From Candidatus Peribacteria bacterium (GTDB lineage Bacteria > Patescibacteria > JAEDAM01 > Absconditabacterales > Absconditicoccaceae): DNA of 37,635 nt. Below are positions 1 through 8,084 of the stretch, piece by piece. A model generated the notes under the pieces. That model ran no database searches, was not told the DNA's origin, and saw only the letters and a program-made list of their open reading frames with translations. The stretch lies in assembly GCA_031288635.1 (NCBI GenBank), contig JAITQZ010000063.1, positions 1-37,635 of the forward strand, read 5' to 3'. Made by a program: the position numbers and the translations under genes. The stretch's first letter is position 1; each line of letters begins with the position of its first letter.

Positions 1-77
1 ACATATCTACTATTAGTAATACAAAACATCAAAAATGAAAATATCTGTTATCTAATCAGCTTCTAAACCACTTAATC

Positions 78-287
78 TCAAACGTTGACTTTTTTATTTA
101 TACAGTGAACACTTACAAAATGAAGTAAGTGTTCACTGAAATATGACCTAATAGGAGCGGTTCCCTGCTCTTTAAGTATCTCCTCGCTATTAAACCTGAT
201 AAAGTTTTCTGCTTTTTTCTCTGCCTTGAAGAGCATTTTCACTTTTCCACAGTCTCCACAGAATACCCTATTTTTTGTTGGTTTCAT
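78..287 (-). CDS. small zinc-ribbon-like hypothetical protein
   Basis: A 69-residue protein of unknown function. It opens with MKPTKNRVFC and carries CGDC near residues 10-13, a possible metal-binding half-site, followed by a lysine-rich stretch and NFIRFNSEE. The second Cys pair expected of a full zinc ribbon is not visible; after RSYF the C-terminus lacks a CxxC. It is the only gene in the window with a textbook Shine-Dalgarno (AGGAGG at about 292-297, read on the minus strand), which supports this start. A 14-bp inverted repeat at 104-139 overlaps its 3' end, so the last 20 or so residues may be a replaced tail or terminator read-through. It may be a decayed family member. Confidence 0.5.
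   Translation of the reverse strand: MKPTKNRVFCGDCGKVKMLFKAEKKAENFIRFNSEEILKEQGTAPIRSYFSEHLLHFVSVHCINKKVNV
104..139. repeat. 14-bp inverted repeat with 8-nt loop
   Basis: The arms CAGTGAACACTTAC and GTAAGTGTTCACTG are perfectly complementary around an 8-nt loop. The hairpin overlaps the 3' end of the small minus-strand gene and could end its transcript, although no clear U-tract follows. The arms contain CAGTGAA/TTCACTG, the same core as the palindromes at 1143-1324, so it may instead bind the same regulator. Confidence 0.55.
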
Positions 288-416
288 AACTACCTCCTTT
301 TTTTAATGGTTTTTAATGTATTTTTTGGCAAATATATATATATCACTCTCTAAAGTTAAGGCGAATTTTTCCAAAATAAGACTTTTCTTTCCATCGCAGA
401 ATACTATACTAAACAA

Positions 417-1139
417 ATGCTATACTACCAAGACAACAACCTCTACTATTTCCGAAAACCCACCGGAATCCCTTCAACCTTTGGAAAAGAGCCTTCTTTT
501 TTGGATATACTCTTACAAAATCCCTCTCCAATTGCCCAATCCCTCTTCGCCTTCTTTTGAAAAGAAAAAGAACTCTGACTCTTAAACCGTCTCGACAACG
601 AAACTTCAGGTCTCCTGTACTTCGCCAAAAATCCCCGCGTCTACAAGGCATTCAAAGAAATGCAATCAGCCTTTTTACTCAATAAATACTATCTTGCCGA
701 AGTTTACGGCGATATAAGAACCTTTTGTTGATATCACCCTCATCCCTCTTTGGTAGCATATCCCCCTGACAAGGCGAAATACAATGAAATCCCGCAGTAC
801 TGCGGGGCGGAAGGGAGTTTGTGGAAAATCACCTATCCCGTCGCTCACCACAAGTTTAACTCCGACCGTATGGTCGTCATCAAGAATCCTAGCGACTTGG
901 AAAAAGCAAAATGAACTCCTCATCACCTCACCACAGAAATCATCGAATTTGCATTTTTACCCACGACGAAAACCTCAGTTTTGCTCATCCGTATTCAGAA
1001 GGGTTTTCGCCATCAAATCCGTGCCCATCTCGCTTCTATTGGATTTCCCATCTGTGGAGACAGGCTCTATTCAAAATCTAAGCATAAAGACTACGATATT
1101 CTTCAGTTATTTTCTGTTGGATTAGAGAGTGTTATATAA
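417..1139 (+). CDS. RluA-type RNA pseudouridine synthase
   Basis: A 240-residue protein that isomerises uridine to pseudouridine in rRNA or tRNA; the target site cannot be told. With TGA as Gly the frame is open from ATG 417 to TAA 1137. Catalytic motif: GLLNRLDNETSGL, with Asp60 as the presumed nucleophile; the usual HRLD reads NRLD. The C-terminal motif GFRHQIRAHLASIGFPICGD is also present. TGA codons fall at residues 48, 54 and two later sites; residue 54 is the conserved Gly before the RLD motif. TATACT at 405-410 lies 6 nt before the ATG, suggesting a leaderless mRNA. A 16-bp palindrome (791-806) lies in frame and encodes part of IPQYCGA. No S4 domain is present. Confidence 0.85.
791..806. 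repeat. REP-like palindrome inside the pseudouridine synthase gene
   Basis: CCCGCAGTACTGCGGG is a perfect 16-bp palindrome. The same core occurs at 3327-3342 and 12309-12332, and a variant lies at 26687-26702. Here it is within an open reading frame and keeps the frame, between catalytic Asp60 and the C-terminal conserved block. The G+C-rich patch stands out from its AT-rich surroundings, which suggests insertion. Confidence 0.75.
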
Positions 1140-1142
1140 AAA

Positions 1143-1256
1143 TTCACTCATTCAGTGAAATTCACTAATTCATAGAAACAGTGAATCTTTTTAACAATTT
1201 GTTTCTGATTTTGTGAAAAAAATGATAAAAATTCACTCATTCAGTGAAATAGTGAA
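1143..1256. promoter_or_regulatory. array of TTCACT/AGTGAA operator-like palindromes
   Basis: Two identical units TTCACT-cattc-AGTGAA lie at 1143-1159 and 1232-1248. A looser pair (TTCACT 1161-1166, AGTGAA 1180-1185) and an extra AGTGAA half-site (1251-1256) lie between and after them. They sit upstream of a HigA-like helix-turn-helix gene. HigA antitoxins commonly repress their own promoters through palindromes, so autoregulation is the simplest reading. No gene is seen between 1140 and 1346. Confidence 0.6.
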
Positions 1257-1263
1257 TAAAAAG

Positions 1264-1324
1264 TTGCTTTTTTTGATGTTTTGGAATATACTAAAAATAT
1301 TCACAAATTCACTGAACTTGTGAA
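1264..1324 (+). promoter_or_regulatory. promoter and palindromic operator of the HigA-like gene
   Basis: TTGCTT at 1264-1269 and TATACT at 1287-1292 are 17 bp apart and predict a start near 1299. A 25-bp near-perfect palindrome (TTCACAA ... TTGTGAA, 1300-1324) sits directly on that start site, where a bound repressor would block transcription. This also supports ATG 1347 over the in-frame upstream TTG at 1281. Confidence 0.6.
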
Positions 1325-1346
1325 CTTCAACTTCTTCAATATTTGT

Positions 1347-1757
1347 ATGCCACAACATCCAGGAACTCTTCTTACCACCACACTCAAAGACCATCAACGG
1401 ACGCAAAAGCAGTTCGCAATTCTCGTAGGAAAAAAAGTCAGTGAAGTAAATGAACTTATCAAGGGGAAAAGAAATATCACCATTCAGCGAGATTATTTAC
1501 TACATACCGTTCTCGAAACTCCAATAAAATACTGGCTCAATCTGCAAATCGACTACGATTACGAAACCTTCCTTGCTAGCAATTCAGCTTTTTCCTTTCC
1601 TCCAAAAACAGAAATTGATGATATACCAGCAGAAAACGTGCCGTCAGACGTAGCACCTTCCACAATTCCTTCCGAGGTTCCAAGCACTTCTCCGAAAACA
1701 CCACTAGAAAGAGATGAACAGCGAGAAGAAAACTACAAGATTTTCAGAAATTTCTAA
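1347..1757 (+). CDS. HigA-like XRE-family regulator, orphan
   Basis: A 136-residue DNA-binding protein resembling HigA antitoxins. The N-terminal HTH region (HPGTLLTTTLKDHQRTQKQFAI through VSEVNELIKGKRNITI) is followed by PIKYWLNLQIDYDYE, typical of HigA. The last 45 or so residues are a Pro/Ser/Thr/Glu-rich tail not usual for the family. No RelE/HigB-type toxin flanks it: upstream is a pseudouridine synthase and downstream an alkylation-repair-like gene. It may be a solitary regulator or the remnant of a toxin-antitoxin pair. ATG 1347 is preferred because the predicted transcription start (about 1299) lies downstream of the longer start at 1281. Confidence 0.75.
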   Translation: MPQHPGTLLTTTLKDHQRTQKQFAILVGKKVSEVNELIKGKRNITIQRDYLLHTVLETPIKYWLNLQIDYDYETFLASNSAFSFPPKTEIDDIPAENVPSDVAPSTIPSEVPSTSPKTPLERDEQREENYKIFRNF

Positions 1758-1801
1758 AAAATTCCGCTTTACTATACTGAGAGAATACATATACCAAACA
1801 T

Positions 1802-2494
1802 ATGCACGACGACGTTCTCGCCACTCTTCATTCCTATGCTTCACCAGAAAAGGCAATCATCCTGCAACGCTTTTTCAAAATAGGAAAAGGGGAATACGGA
1901 CAAGGGGATAAATTTCTGGGCATCACCGTTCCCACCATTAGACAAGTTGCAAAGCAGCGAAAACATCTTTCTCTCAACGAGCTAGAACCCTTATTACATT
2001 CCGAGCGACACGAAGTGAGAATGTATGCTTTACTCATCCTCATTGAGCAAACCAAAAAAAGTGAAGTTTCAGAAAAGATACTTCAGTTCTATCTCCGCAA
2101 TACTGCTTACATCAACAATCGAGACCTCGTAGACCTAACTGCTCCAGAAATTGTAGGACGTTATTACTTCCATCAAGACCGTTCTCACCTCTACCAACTC
2201 GCTTCCTCGTCTTTGCTTCGAGACAGGAGAATTGCAGTGCTCGCTACCTTCTACTTCATCAAACAAGGGCAATATCAGGATACCTTCCAACTCGCAGAGT
2301 TTTTGCTACACGATAAGCACGATTTGATGCAAAAAGCAATAGGGCGAATGCTTCGTGAAGTAGGAAAAAGAGTAGACCTCAATCTACTCCGTGGATTCCT
2401 GGATACGTACGTTCATCAGATGCCGAGAACAATGTTACGCTATGCGATAGAGAAACTGCCAGCCGATGAAAGAAAATCATATTTACTCAGATAA
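1802..2494 (+). CDS. AlkD-like DNA alkylation repair protein
   Basis: A 230-residue all-helical HEAT-repeat-like protein of the DNA alkylation repair family (AlkD type), whose members remove N3/N7-alkylated purines. Supporting motifs are FKIGKGEYGQGDKFLGITVPTIRQVAK near residues 25-51 and INNRDLVDLTAPEIVG around 104-119. The family usually shows NWDLVD here; Arg107 replaces the Trp while the second Asp (Asp111) is kept, so activity may differ. TATACT at 1773-1778 gives a short leader without a Shine-Dalgarno. The gene has no TGA codons. Its end overlaps the convergent rpsB by 12 bp. Confidence 0.8.
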   Translation: MHDDVLATLHSYASPEKAIILQRFFKIGKGEYGQGDKFLGITVPTIRQVAKQRKHLSLNELEPLLHSERHEVRMYALLILIEQTKKSEVSEKILQFYLRNTAYINNRDLVDLTAPEIVGRYYFHQDRSHLYQLASSSLLRDRRIAVLATFYFIKQGQYQDTFQLAEFLLHDKHDLMQKAIGRMLREVGKRVDLNLLRGFLDTYVHQMPRTMLRYAIEKLPADERKSYLLR

Positions 2495-3148
2495 AAGACT
2501 CTTCATCACAAAATCGACTGCTTTATGAGAATTGATGTTTGCCAGAATAATTTTGTCTTGGTCCCAATATCTAGGAAAATTAGTAGAAGCAATCACAATC
2601 GTTTCCAGTCCTGCAACTTTCTTCGCTTCATCCAACAGAACTCCCAACATCGTTCCATCCAACACAATAACAATCTCAGGTTTTTTTGTTAATTTCGTTA
2701 CTCCTTTATAGATTTTATTTACTCTCGCAAATTTCCTCTGGTAAATAAGCTGTTCTTTTTTTGTTAGCGTGCTGTATGCCTCGCTCTCCATAAATTTTTC
2801 CATATCATTAATCGCATCAATTCTCTTCTTAAAGGTGTTGAAATTGGTCAAAAATCCTCCAGGAATTTTATAGTCCAAATAAGCAAATCCAGCTTTTTTA
2901 GCCAACATTTCCAAGTCCTGAGCATACATTTTTTTCTCAGAAACGACCAAGATTTCTTTTCCAGCTTTTTTAGCTTCTTGTAAATACTCGTGAACCTTGT
3001 TGAGCTGTTCTGCAATGATTTCTGGATTGATAACTACCAATCCGTTAGTGATTTCTGCCCGATACGGAGCAGTTTTTGGATGAGATTCGTTTTTCAACGA
3101 ACCGATGTGAACGTTAGCGTCCACGACTTGTTGTGCAGTAATTGCCAT
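2483..3148 (-). CDS. rpsB: 30S ribosomal protein S2
   Basis: A 221-residue S2, slightly shorter than most homologs. It aligns from the start: MAITAQQVVDANVHIG matches the usual VHFGH segment, then HPKTAPYRAEITNGLVVINP, the PGGFLTNF loop and a C-terminal IVIVLDG...ASTNFPRYWDQDKIILANIN segment. Several signature residues are divergent (HIGS for HFGH, PGG for LGG), consistent with a fast-evolving lineage. The frame stays open upstream to 3400, but the S2 homology begins at 3148 and a promoter at 3167-3196 starts transcription about 12 nt before that ATG. The usual partner tsf is not next to it; the neighbour downstream is convergent. No TGA codons. Confidence 0.92.
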   Translation of the reverse strand: MAITAQQVVDANVHIGSLKNESHPKTAPYRAEITNGLVVINPEIIAEQLNKVHEYLQEAKKAGKEILVVSEKKMYAQDLEMLAKKAGFAYLDYKIPGGFLTNFNTFKKRIDAINDMEKFMESEAYSTLTKKEQLIYQRKFARVNKIYKGVTKLTKKPEIVIVLDGTMLGVLLDEAKKVAGLETIVIASTNFPRYWDQDKIILANINSHKAVDFVMKSLLSE

Positions 3149-3166
3149 TTGAATAAGAAATAAGAA

Positions 3167-3196
3167 GATAAAACTGAGTGAAAGTTTTGCGGTCAA
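3167..3196 (-). promoter_or_regulatory. promoter for rpsB
   Basis: Read on the minus strand, TTGACC (3196-3191) and TTTATC (3172-3167) are 18 bp apart. The expected start is near 3160, about 12 nt before ATG 3148. Confidence 0.5.
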
Positions 3197-3326
3197 TCCA
3201 TACATCACGTGCTTAAAATCAACCACATCCTTCTTCACCTCAGAAAGATAACATAAACCACTATAGCGATTTCCCCAGCGAATGCAAGCCCTTCTTTTCA
3301 CCTCTCCTTTCCTAAAGAGCCTGTCT

Positions 3327-3342
3327 CCCGCAGTACTGCGGG
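3327..3342. repeat. REP-like palindrome between rpsB and the propeller gene
   Basis: CCCGCAGTACTGCGGG, identical to the copy at 791-806. It is embedded in a short G-rich patch (about 3321-3361, CTGTCTCCC ... GAGGGG followed by ATTTTT) that resembles the ends of the longer element at 27642-27745. Confidence 0.75.
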
Positions 3343-3407
3343 ACGGGAGGGGAAGAGGGGATTTTTCAACGAAATGTCCGATACCAGTACAAAAAGTCAT
3401 TAAATAT

Positions 3408-3435
3408 TTGTTTTTTAGGAAATTTTTGGTATAAT
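3408..3435 (+). promoter_or_regulatory. promoter for the beta-propeller gene
   Basis: TTGTTT (3408-3413) and TATAAT (3430-3435) with a 16-bp spacer, about 33 nt before ATG 3468. The leader is pyrimidine-rich and has no Shine-Dalgarno. Confidence 0.6.
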
Positions 3436-3467
3436 AAAGTCAGATTTATTTCTTTCCATTTTCCAAT

Positions 3468-4994
3468 ATGACCCCTTTCAACACCACCACTTCCAGAGAA
3501 AGCGAAGAAAAACTCCCTTCCGTCGTAGTTGCTACGCCAAATAACCAAGCAATCATCATTACCAAAACCCCCGAAGGTATCCCTTTTATCAACGAAAGTA
3601 ATAAAATTAGCATCAAAGATACACAAGGTGAGACCACCCTCGAACTAGACAAAAACTCCCACGTCTGTCAATATAACAATCAGAAAATTGCCGTACAGCA
3701 TAATAATGCCATATATACATCAGACGCTCTATCCCAAGGCTTTTCTAAAGTCCCAGGGCTAGACGGGACAGAAAAAATTAAATTTAATGAGAGGGTTTTC
3801 AGAAAATATGGGGAAGTAGTCGCTTCCCAAGGAAATGGTGATACTATCAAATGTCTCCTTAATGGAAAAACGTATATCCTTCCATCAAATTACAATGGAT
3901 TGAGAGTAGATTTTTGAGAAAATGATTATGATATTCATATGAAAAACAATAACCAGTTTTATGCCAAATGGGGAAGTATGGATAAGTATAGAATTTACAA
4001 CATAGAAAATGAAAAAATAACACTTCAAAAAGAATTTCTTTTATCGAAAGAAGAGGAACCTTATTTTTTAGCAAATGGAAAAGTAGCTACCTTCACGGAA
4101 AAAAATAAAAAACAAACCGTAAAAGTAGACGGGGAAACCCGGAAAAATCAGATAAATAACGTTTCGTGAAGTTTTCACCACGATGCCAATCATATTTGGA
4201 TAAAAAACGAGAACGAACTCATAGTTGATGACAAAAAAATAGACCTTCCTGACAAAGAATATGCAAATATTGATAAAATAGCTTTTTCTTCTGATGGAAA
4301 AACCCTTCTCGTCGCTGCAAAATACAACCAAGCCTATTACGAAACCAAAATACAACACAAGGGAAACTATCTCTTTTGCTATCAAGATGGAATACTAGTC
4401 AAAGAACTTACCTTACCAAATGATGTTGGAATTTGGGGTATTGCTGTATATTCCGCTGATGAAAATGGAGTGTCCAATTATGCTTATCATACCAGTAAAA
4501 ATCAGATTTATCTCAACGGACATCTCGCTAATCTCGAAAGAAAAGATATCGAAACGTTCGACTTCCAAGACGGAAAATTGCATATCAGAGGAAAAGATGC
4601 AGACGACGACTTGCACGACGAATTACTATCTCTAGATGAAGACACTGAAGCTGCAGAAAAAGCCACTCAAACAGCAGAAAAACAAAACAATGCTGCACTC
4701 CTCGAAATGCTTAAAAAGCTTTGACTTACTTCTCCAGAATCTCTTCAACAACTTGTAGACTGAGCAAAAAAGTCTTCTGCTCTTCTAGAGGACTTTCAGC
4801 AAAAATTTCAAAGACTGACACTTGAAAATATGGACAATAAAGATGAGCTTAAAAAATCACAACAAGAAAATCATCAATTAAAGATTACAAACGGAAATTT
4901 ACAGGGGGATTTGGACGATATAAAAAAAGGTATCCATAAAGGAACTCTAGGCTACAAAATCGACGATAATGCAAAAAGAGTTTTAGGCTTATAA
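3468..4994 (+). CDS. beta-propeller-like protein with C-terminal coiled coil
   Basis: A 508-residue protein of unknown function. It is continuous only if TGA is read at residues 150, 234, 419 and 432. The body shows repeated short beta-rich units with turns such as AFSSDGKTLLVAA and SKNQIYLNGHLANLE, typical of WD40/PQQ-like propeller blades. From about residue 395 it becomes acidic and helical (LDEDTEAAEKATQTAEKQNN), then a coiled coil (ENMDNKDELKKSQQENHQLK). No signal peptide is visible, so it is probably cytoplasmic. It has its own promoter at 3408-3435 and is followed after 6 nt by a tRNA gene on the opposite strand. The propeller fold is inferred from the pattern only. Confidence 0.75.
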
Positions 4995-5000
4995 AAAAAT

Positions 5001-5086
5001 CGGAAAGTTAGGGATTCGAACCCTAGACACGTAGAACGTGTGCACGTACTCCAAACGTGTGCTTTCGACCACTCAGCCAACTTTCC
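5001..5086 (-). tRNA. tRNA-Ser(GGA)
   Basis: On the minus strand the 7-bp acceptor stem GGAAAGT/ACTTTCC closes a class II tRNA. The D arm reads GGCTGAGTGGTCGAAAGC, the anticodon stem CACGT/ACGTG encloses TTGGAGT with anticodon GGA, the long variable arm is ACACGT-TCT-ACGTGT, and the T arm is TAGGG-TTCGAAT-CCCTA. The discriminator is G and the 3' CCA is not encoded. It reads UCC and UCU serine codons. Confidence 0.95.
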
Positions 5087-5132
5087 AAATGCTAGCAAGA
5101 AAAATTTATACACAATCAGCCTTCTTTTTCAA

Positions 5133-5160
5133 TTGTTTTTTTAGAAAATTTGCCTATAGT
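5133..5160 (+). promoter_or_regulatory. promoter for murD
   Basis: TTGTTT (5133-5138) and TATAGT (5155-5160), 16 bp apart. The stretch TTTGCCTATAGT is identical to the -10 region of the M3 peptidase gene (8038-8049). Confidence 0.55.
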
Positions 5161-5187
5161 GATGTCATTTATTCTTACCAACGCCAA

Positions 5188-6522
5188 ATGAACCTCACGA
5201 ATTGGCAGAACAAAAACATTGCAATTCTCTGATATGGAGCGGAAGGGAAATCTACACACAGCTTTTTGCTAACCCATTGAATAAAAGAAAAACAAATCAC
5301 CATTCTCGACAAAAACCTAGAGGAAAACTACTTGAAAAATCTGCACACCTACGACGTCATTTTCAAATCATCAGGCATACCCTATTTCCCAGAAATCCTT
5401 GAAGTTTCAGAAAAAGTAATTACCCAAGTGCAGTTTTTCTTCTTTCACTATACAGGAAACGTTATCGCTATTACCGCAAGCAAGGGAAAAACCACTATGA
5501 CTTCTCTCGCCTATGAACTCCTGAAAAATGCAGGATATAACGTGAAAGTAGTGGGAAATATTGGAAAGCCGGTCTTGGAAGAGATAAATTTTGATGAAAC
5601 ATATGATTTCGTGGTGATAGAGCTGTCCAGCTATATGTTGCAAACACTGAAAAAACAAAATACTATTTCTATTCTCGGTTCCCTTTTTCCAGACCATTTG
5701 GACCGACACAGAGGAATGGACAGCTATATCAAAGCAAAATTGAATATCCTTGAAGGGTCGGAAACAAATATTATCTTTTCATCAACTCTCAATATGCTTG
5801 CTTCGCAAGCAGACAAGGCAAGCCTAGTCTCTACGGGTCACACCATTCTCTGTGGAAAAATGACTCCCTATGACCGAAATGATGACTCTTTCCTTCTTCG
5901 TGGAAAACCCATCTTCCCTTTGTCTGACATTCAGCTTCTGGGCGAACATAATCTCCGAAATATGAGTGCAATTGTAGCATTAGCAGACCTTTTAGACATC
6001 CCCACTCCTATCCTGCACGAAACCATCAAACATTTTCAGCCCGTGCGTCATAGGCTACAAAACGTTGGAACCTTCAAAGGGATTACCTTTTATGATGATG
6101 CGATTTCTACCACGCCCGATTCGACCATCGCTGCACTTGATGCCCTAGGAAACAAGGTAGAAACCATCTTTCTCGGCGGACTTGATAGGGGATATGACTT
6201 TCAGCCATTAGTAGAAAGGATAAAAAAAAGTCAGATTAAACATATCGTATTTTTCCCAAAAAGCGGACAAAAAATAGAGCAATTGTTATGAGAGTATCCA
6301 AATGGCAAAACCACATTGCACACCGCATCAATGCAAGCAGCCGTAAAATTCGCCTATCAATACACTTCATCAGGAAAAATTTGTCTGTTGTCTACCGCTT
6401 CCCCCAGTTATACCGTCTGGAAAAATTTTGAAGAAAAAGGAGATTTATTTCAAAAATATGTGGTAGAATACGGGAAATGTGGAGAAAAGCGTAATTACCA
6501 AACACCTCAAAAACACCTTTAG
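5188..6522 (+). CDS. murD: UDP-N-acetylmuramoylalanine--D-glutamate ligase
   Basis: A 444-residue cytoplasmic Mur ligase that adds D-glutamate to UDP-MurNAc-L-Ala in peptidoglycan synthesis. Domain 1: NIAILGYGAEGKS, with TGA at residue 15 as the first conserved Gly. Domain 2: P-loop ITASKGKTTMT (Ser for the usual Gly/Thr at position 3), NIGKP, VIELSSYML, FPDHLDRH and GEHNLRNMSA. Domain 3: FYDDAISTTPDST, FLGGLDRGYDF and ASPSYTVWKNFEEKGD. Other TGA-Gly codons are residues 31 and 368. Length is normal for MurD. Promoter at 5133-5160; no Shine-Dalgarno. It converges on a lipoprotein gene. No other mur genes adjoin it, so it is not in a classical dcw cluster. Confidence 0.93.
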
Positions 6523-6633
6523 AACTGGTGAATTACAAAAGTATTCAGTAGGTGCAAAAATTGCACACACTGCCAACGAAAGATTTGAAGTTTTCTCGTG
6601 CAAAGAACACGAACTGGGAAAAGAAGGAACTTG

Positions 6634-7521
6634 TTAAGAATATGCATAAAGATAAGCATATGATGCTGCTCCTTGATTATTATAAGAACTACTCTGACTA
6701 TATAAATTCTTGGTTTGAGGATTTGCGATATGTACTGAGGGCATAATATCCCTTTGTCCATTGAGATATTCTCGTTCAAAAGGACTAATACTATTCCGTG
6801 ATTTTGGAGAAAAATCATCCTGTTCATTGAGCATAATAGTCCACGGACCATCTGCAATACTTCCAAATATACTACGGTATATCCAAGAACTGGCGTAATA
6901 TATTTTCCATCCATAAGGAGAATTTTCATCTCTCTTAAGCTGTACTACATAATAAAGCCACGAATCTGTTTCAGTATCATTTCCTTCTTCATCATAGAGA
7001 GCCCTTCCTTGATGAGCACCATGTACTCTGATAGGTAAAAAAAGATAATCATTTCTTTCCCCTACATGACGAGGCAAAATACGAATGTTAGGAGAAGATT
7101 TCAAAACCTCCTCTCCATATCCTGGACTATCGTGCAAATCTCTGATTAATAGCCAATAAAACTCTTCTTTTGCTTCTTGTGTCGCAAAAAGACTATCGTC
7201 TAAGAAGGAGACATTTCTTTTCTCCCAGTTGAGAGTAATTTCTGTTAAATAATCTCCAAATGCAACATTAGCTACTTCCTGCAATTGTCTCAAATCCTCA
7301 TCAGTAAGAGTGATATTAGACAAATATTTGTTAGCTATTCCGTTCATACCCTCCAAATATGAATAATCATATCTAGATTGCTTCCAAAGAAGTTCTTCAC
7401 TATTCAGTGTTGAACTATTCTCATCTATCACAAAATCATTATTGTCTTGACATCCAAAAGTCAAGGCAATCAAGGAGAACAGTATCCCCATAACTACTAC
7501 ATTTACTACATTTTTTTTCAT
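6634..7521 (-). CDS. predicted lipoprotein, unknown function
   Basis: A 295-residue exported protein. Residues 1-24 form a lipoprotein signal peptide: positive MKKN, a hydrophobic core, then ALTFGC with Cys24 as the predicted lipidation site. The mature part is hydrophilic and aromatic-rich (EEFYWLLIRDL, DSWLYYVVQLKRD, YYASSWIY) and ends in a Gln/Asn/Tyr-rich tail. I recognise no domain. It has no TGA codons. Upstream, CTGGTTAGGTAAGACCAG at 7540-7557 is an imperfect palindrome that may be an operator or part of the 5' leader. The gene is divergent from the RNA locus at 7620. Confidence 0.75.
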   Translation of the reverse strand: MKKNVVNVVVMGILFSLIALTFGCQDNNDFVIDENSSTLNSEELLWKQSRYDYSYLEGMNGIANKYLSNITLTDEDLRQLQEVANVAFGDYLTEITLNWEKRNVSFLDDSLFATQEAKEEFYWLLIRDLHDSPGYGEEVLKSSPNIRILPRHVGERNDYLFLPIRVHGAHQGRALYDEEGNDTETDSWLYYVVQLKRDENSPYGWKIYYASSWIYRSIFGSIADGPWTIMLNEQDDFSPKSRNSISPFEREYLNGQRDIMPSVHIANPQTKNLYSQSSSYNNQGAASYAYLYAYS

Positions 7522-7539
7522 ACGAATATATTTTAATTG

Positions 7540-7557
7540 TTCTGGTTAGGTAAGACC
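7540..7557. repeat. imperfect palindrome upstream of the lipoprotein gene
   Basis: CTGGT ... ACCAG arms around an 8-nt centre, 18 nt upstream of the lipoprotein ATG. It could be an operator or a 5' leader hairpin; no regulator is known. Confidence 0.35.
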
Positions 7558-7585
7558 AGATATCAATAATTAAAATGATTTTCTC

Positions 7586-7613
7586 TTGATTTTCTACAGT
7601 AAATCATTATAAT
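7586..7613 (+). promoter_or_regulatory. strong promoter of the structured RNA
   Basis: TTGATT (7586-7591), a 16-bp spacer and a consensus TATAAT (7608-7613). The predicted start near 7620 coincides with the first base of the RNA's closing stem. Confidence 0.65.
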
Positions 7614-7619
7614 ACATCA

Positions 7620-7824
7620 TACCTACAACAGGTAATTCGTAGCTTTAGCCTGACTCATAAAAGCTAACACGTCCGTTTGCCTCTACTCTATACCGTCAAT
7701 GAGGCTCCATAGCCAGTATATACTGCGTATCTCTATGGGATGGTGAGTCTTATTCATTCTACATTAACCATAAAGAATGTCTTATAATGCTTGTAGGTAA
7801 TAACCTTTTTAAAGGTTATTTTTT
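7620..7824 (+). ncRNA. unassigned structured small RNA, about 205 nt
   Basis: A stand-alone transcript is predicted from a promoter at 7586-7613 to an intrinsic terminator at 7799-7824. Its ends pair: TACCTACAA (7620-7628) with TTGTAGGTA (7791-7799). Inside, GACTCA (7652-7657) pairs with TGAGTC (7744-7749) and encloses GCCTC/GAGGC (about 7679-7705) and CCATAG/CTATGG hairpins; CATTCT (7756-7761)/AGAATG (7774-7779) forms another. No credible reading frame spans it. I see no tRNA-like end with CCA (not obviously tmRNA), no SRP motif and no RNase P core. A divergent 6S RNA is possible but the branched fold argues against a simple rod. Confidence 0.55.
7799..7824 (+). terminator. intrinsic terminator of the structured RNA
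   Basis: AATAACCTTT-TT-AAAGGTTATT is a perfect 10-bp stem followed by TTTT. From here to 8020 I see no gene. Confidence 0.75.
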
Positions 7825-8021
7825 AAATATTTATAAAGGTACTAAAAGGGTTTCGTTTTCCAGATTGTATATCTTGCCCAACCAATACAAAAGCAGAGGA
7901 ACCTACTCCCTACTATCCCATTATTCTACCAGACAATTATCCAATAAAACCAAGAGAGAGATATCCTCTATATAAAAATTAAACCTAAATGCAACACAAA
8001 ATAATTTTTTGTTAATTCTCC

Positions 8022-8049
8022 TTGAAAAATAAAAGAGTTTGCCTATAGT
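8022..8049 (+). promoter_or_regulatory. promoter for the M3 oligopeptidase gene
   Basis: TTGAAA (8022-8027) and TATAGT (8044-8049), 16 bp apart. The leader to ATG 8085 is T/C-rich and lacks a Shine-Dalgarno. Confidence 0.65.
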
Positions 8050-8084
8050 AGAGCTAGCTTTTTTTTATTTCTCCCCATTTTTCA

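Noticed and set aside
2483..3400. 305-residue version of S2 with a hydrophobic N-terminal extension
   Set aside because: S2 homology starts at residue 85 (3148); the extension spans the promoter and part of the REP-like palindrome.
7620..7824. Assignment of the structured RNA as tmRNA or 6S RNA
   Set aside because: It lacks a tRNA-like acceptor end and a clear tag frame for tmRNA, and its branched pairing does not give the long rod with central bubble of 6S. Left unassigned.
7787..7975. 62-residue open frame after the structured RNA
   Set aside because: It overlaps the terminator hairpin and has no start signal or recognisable sequence.
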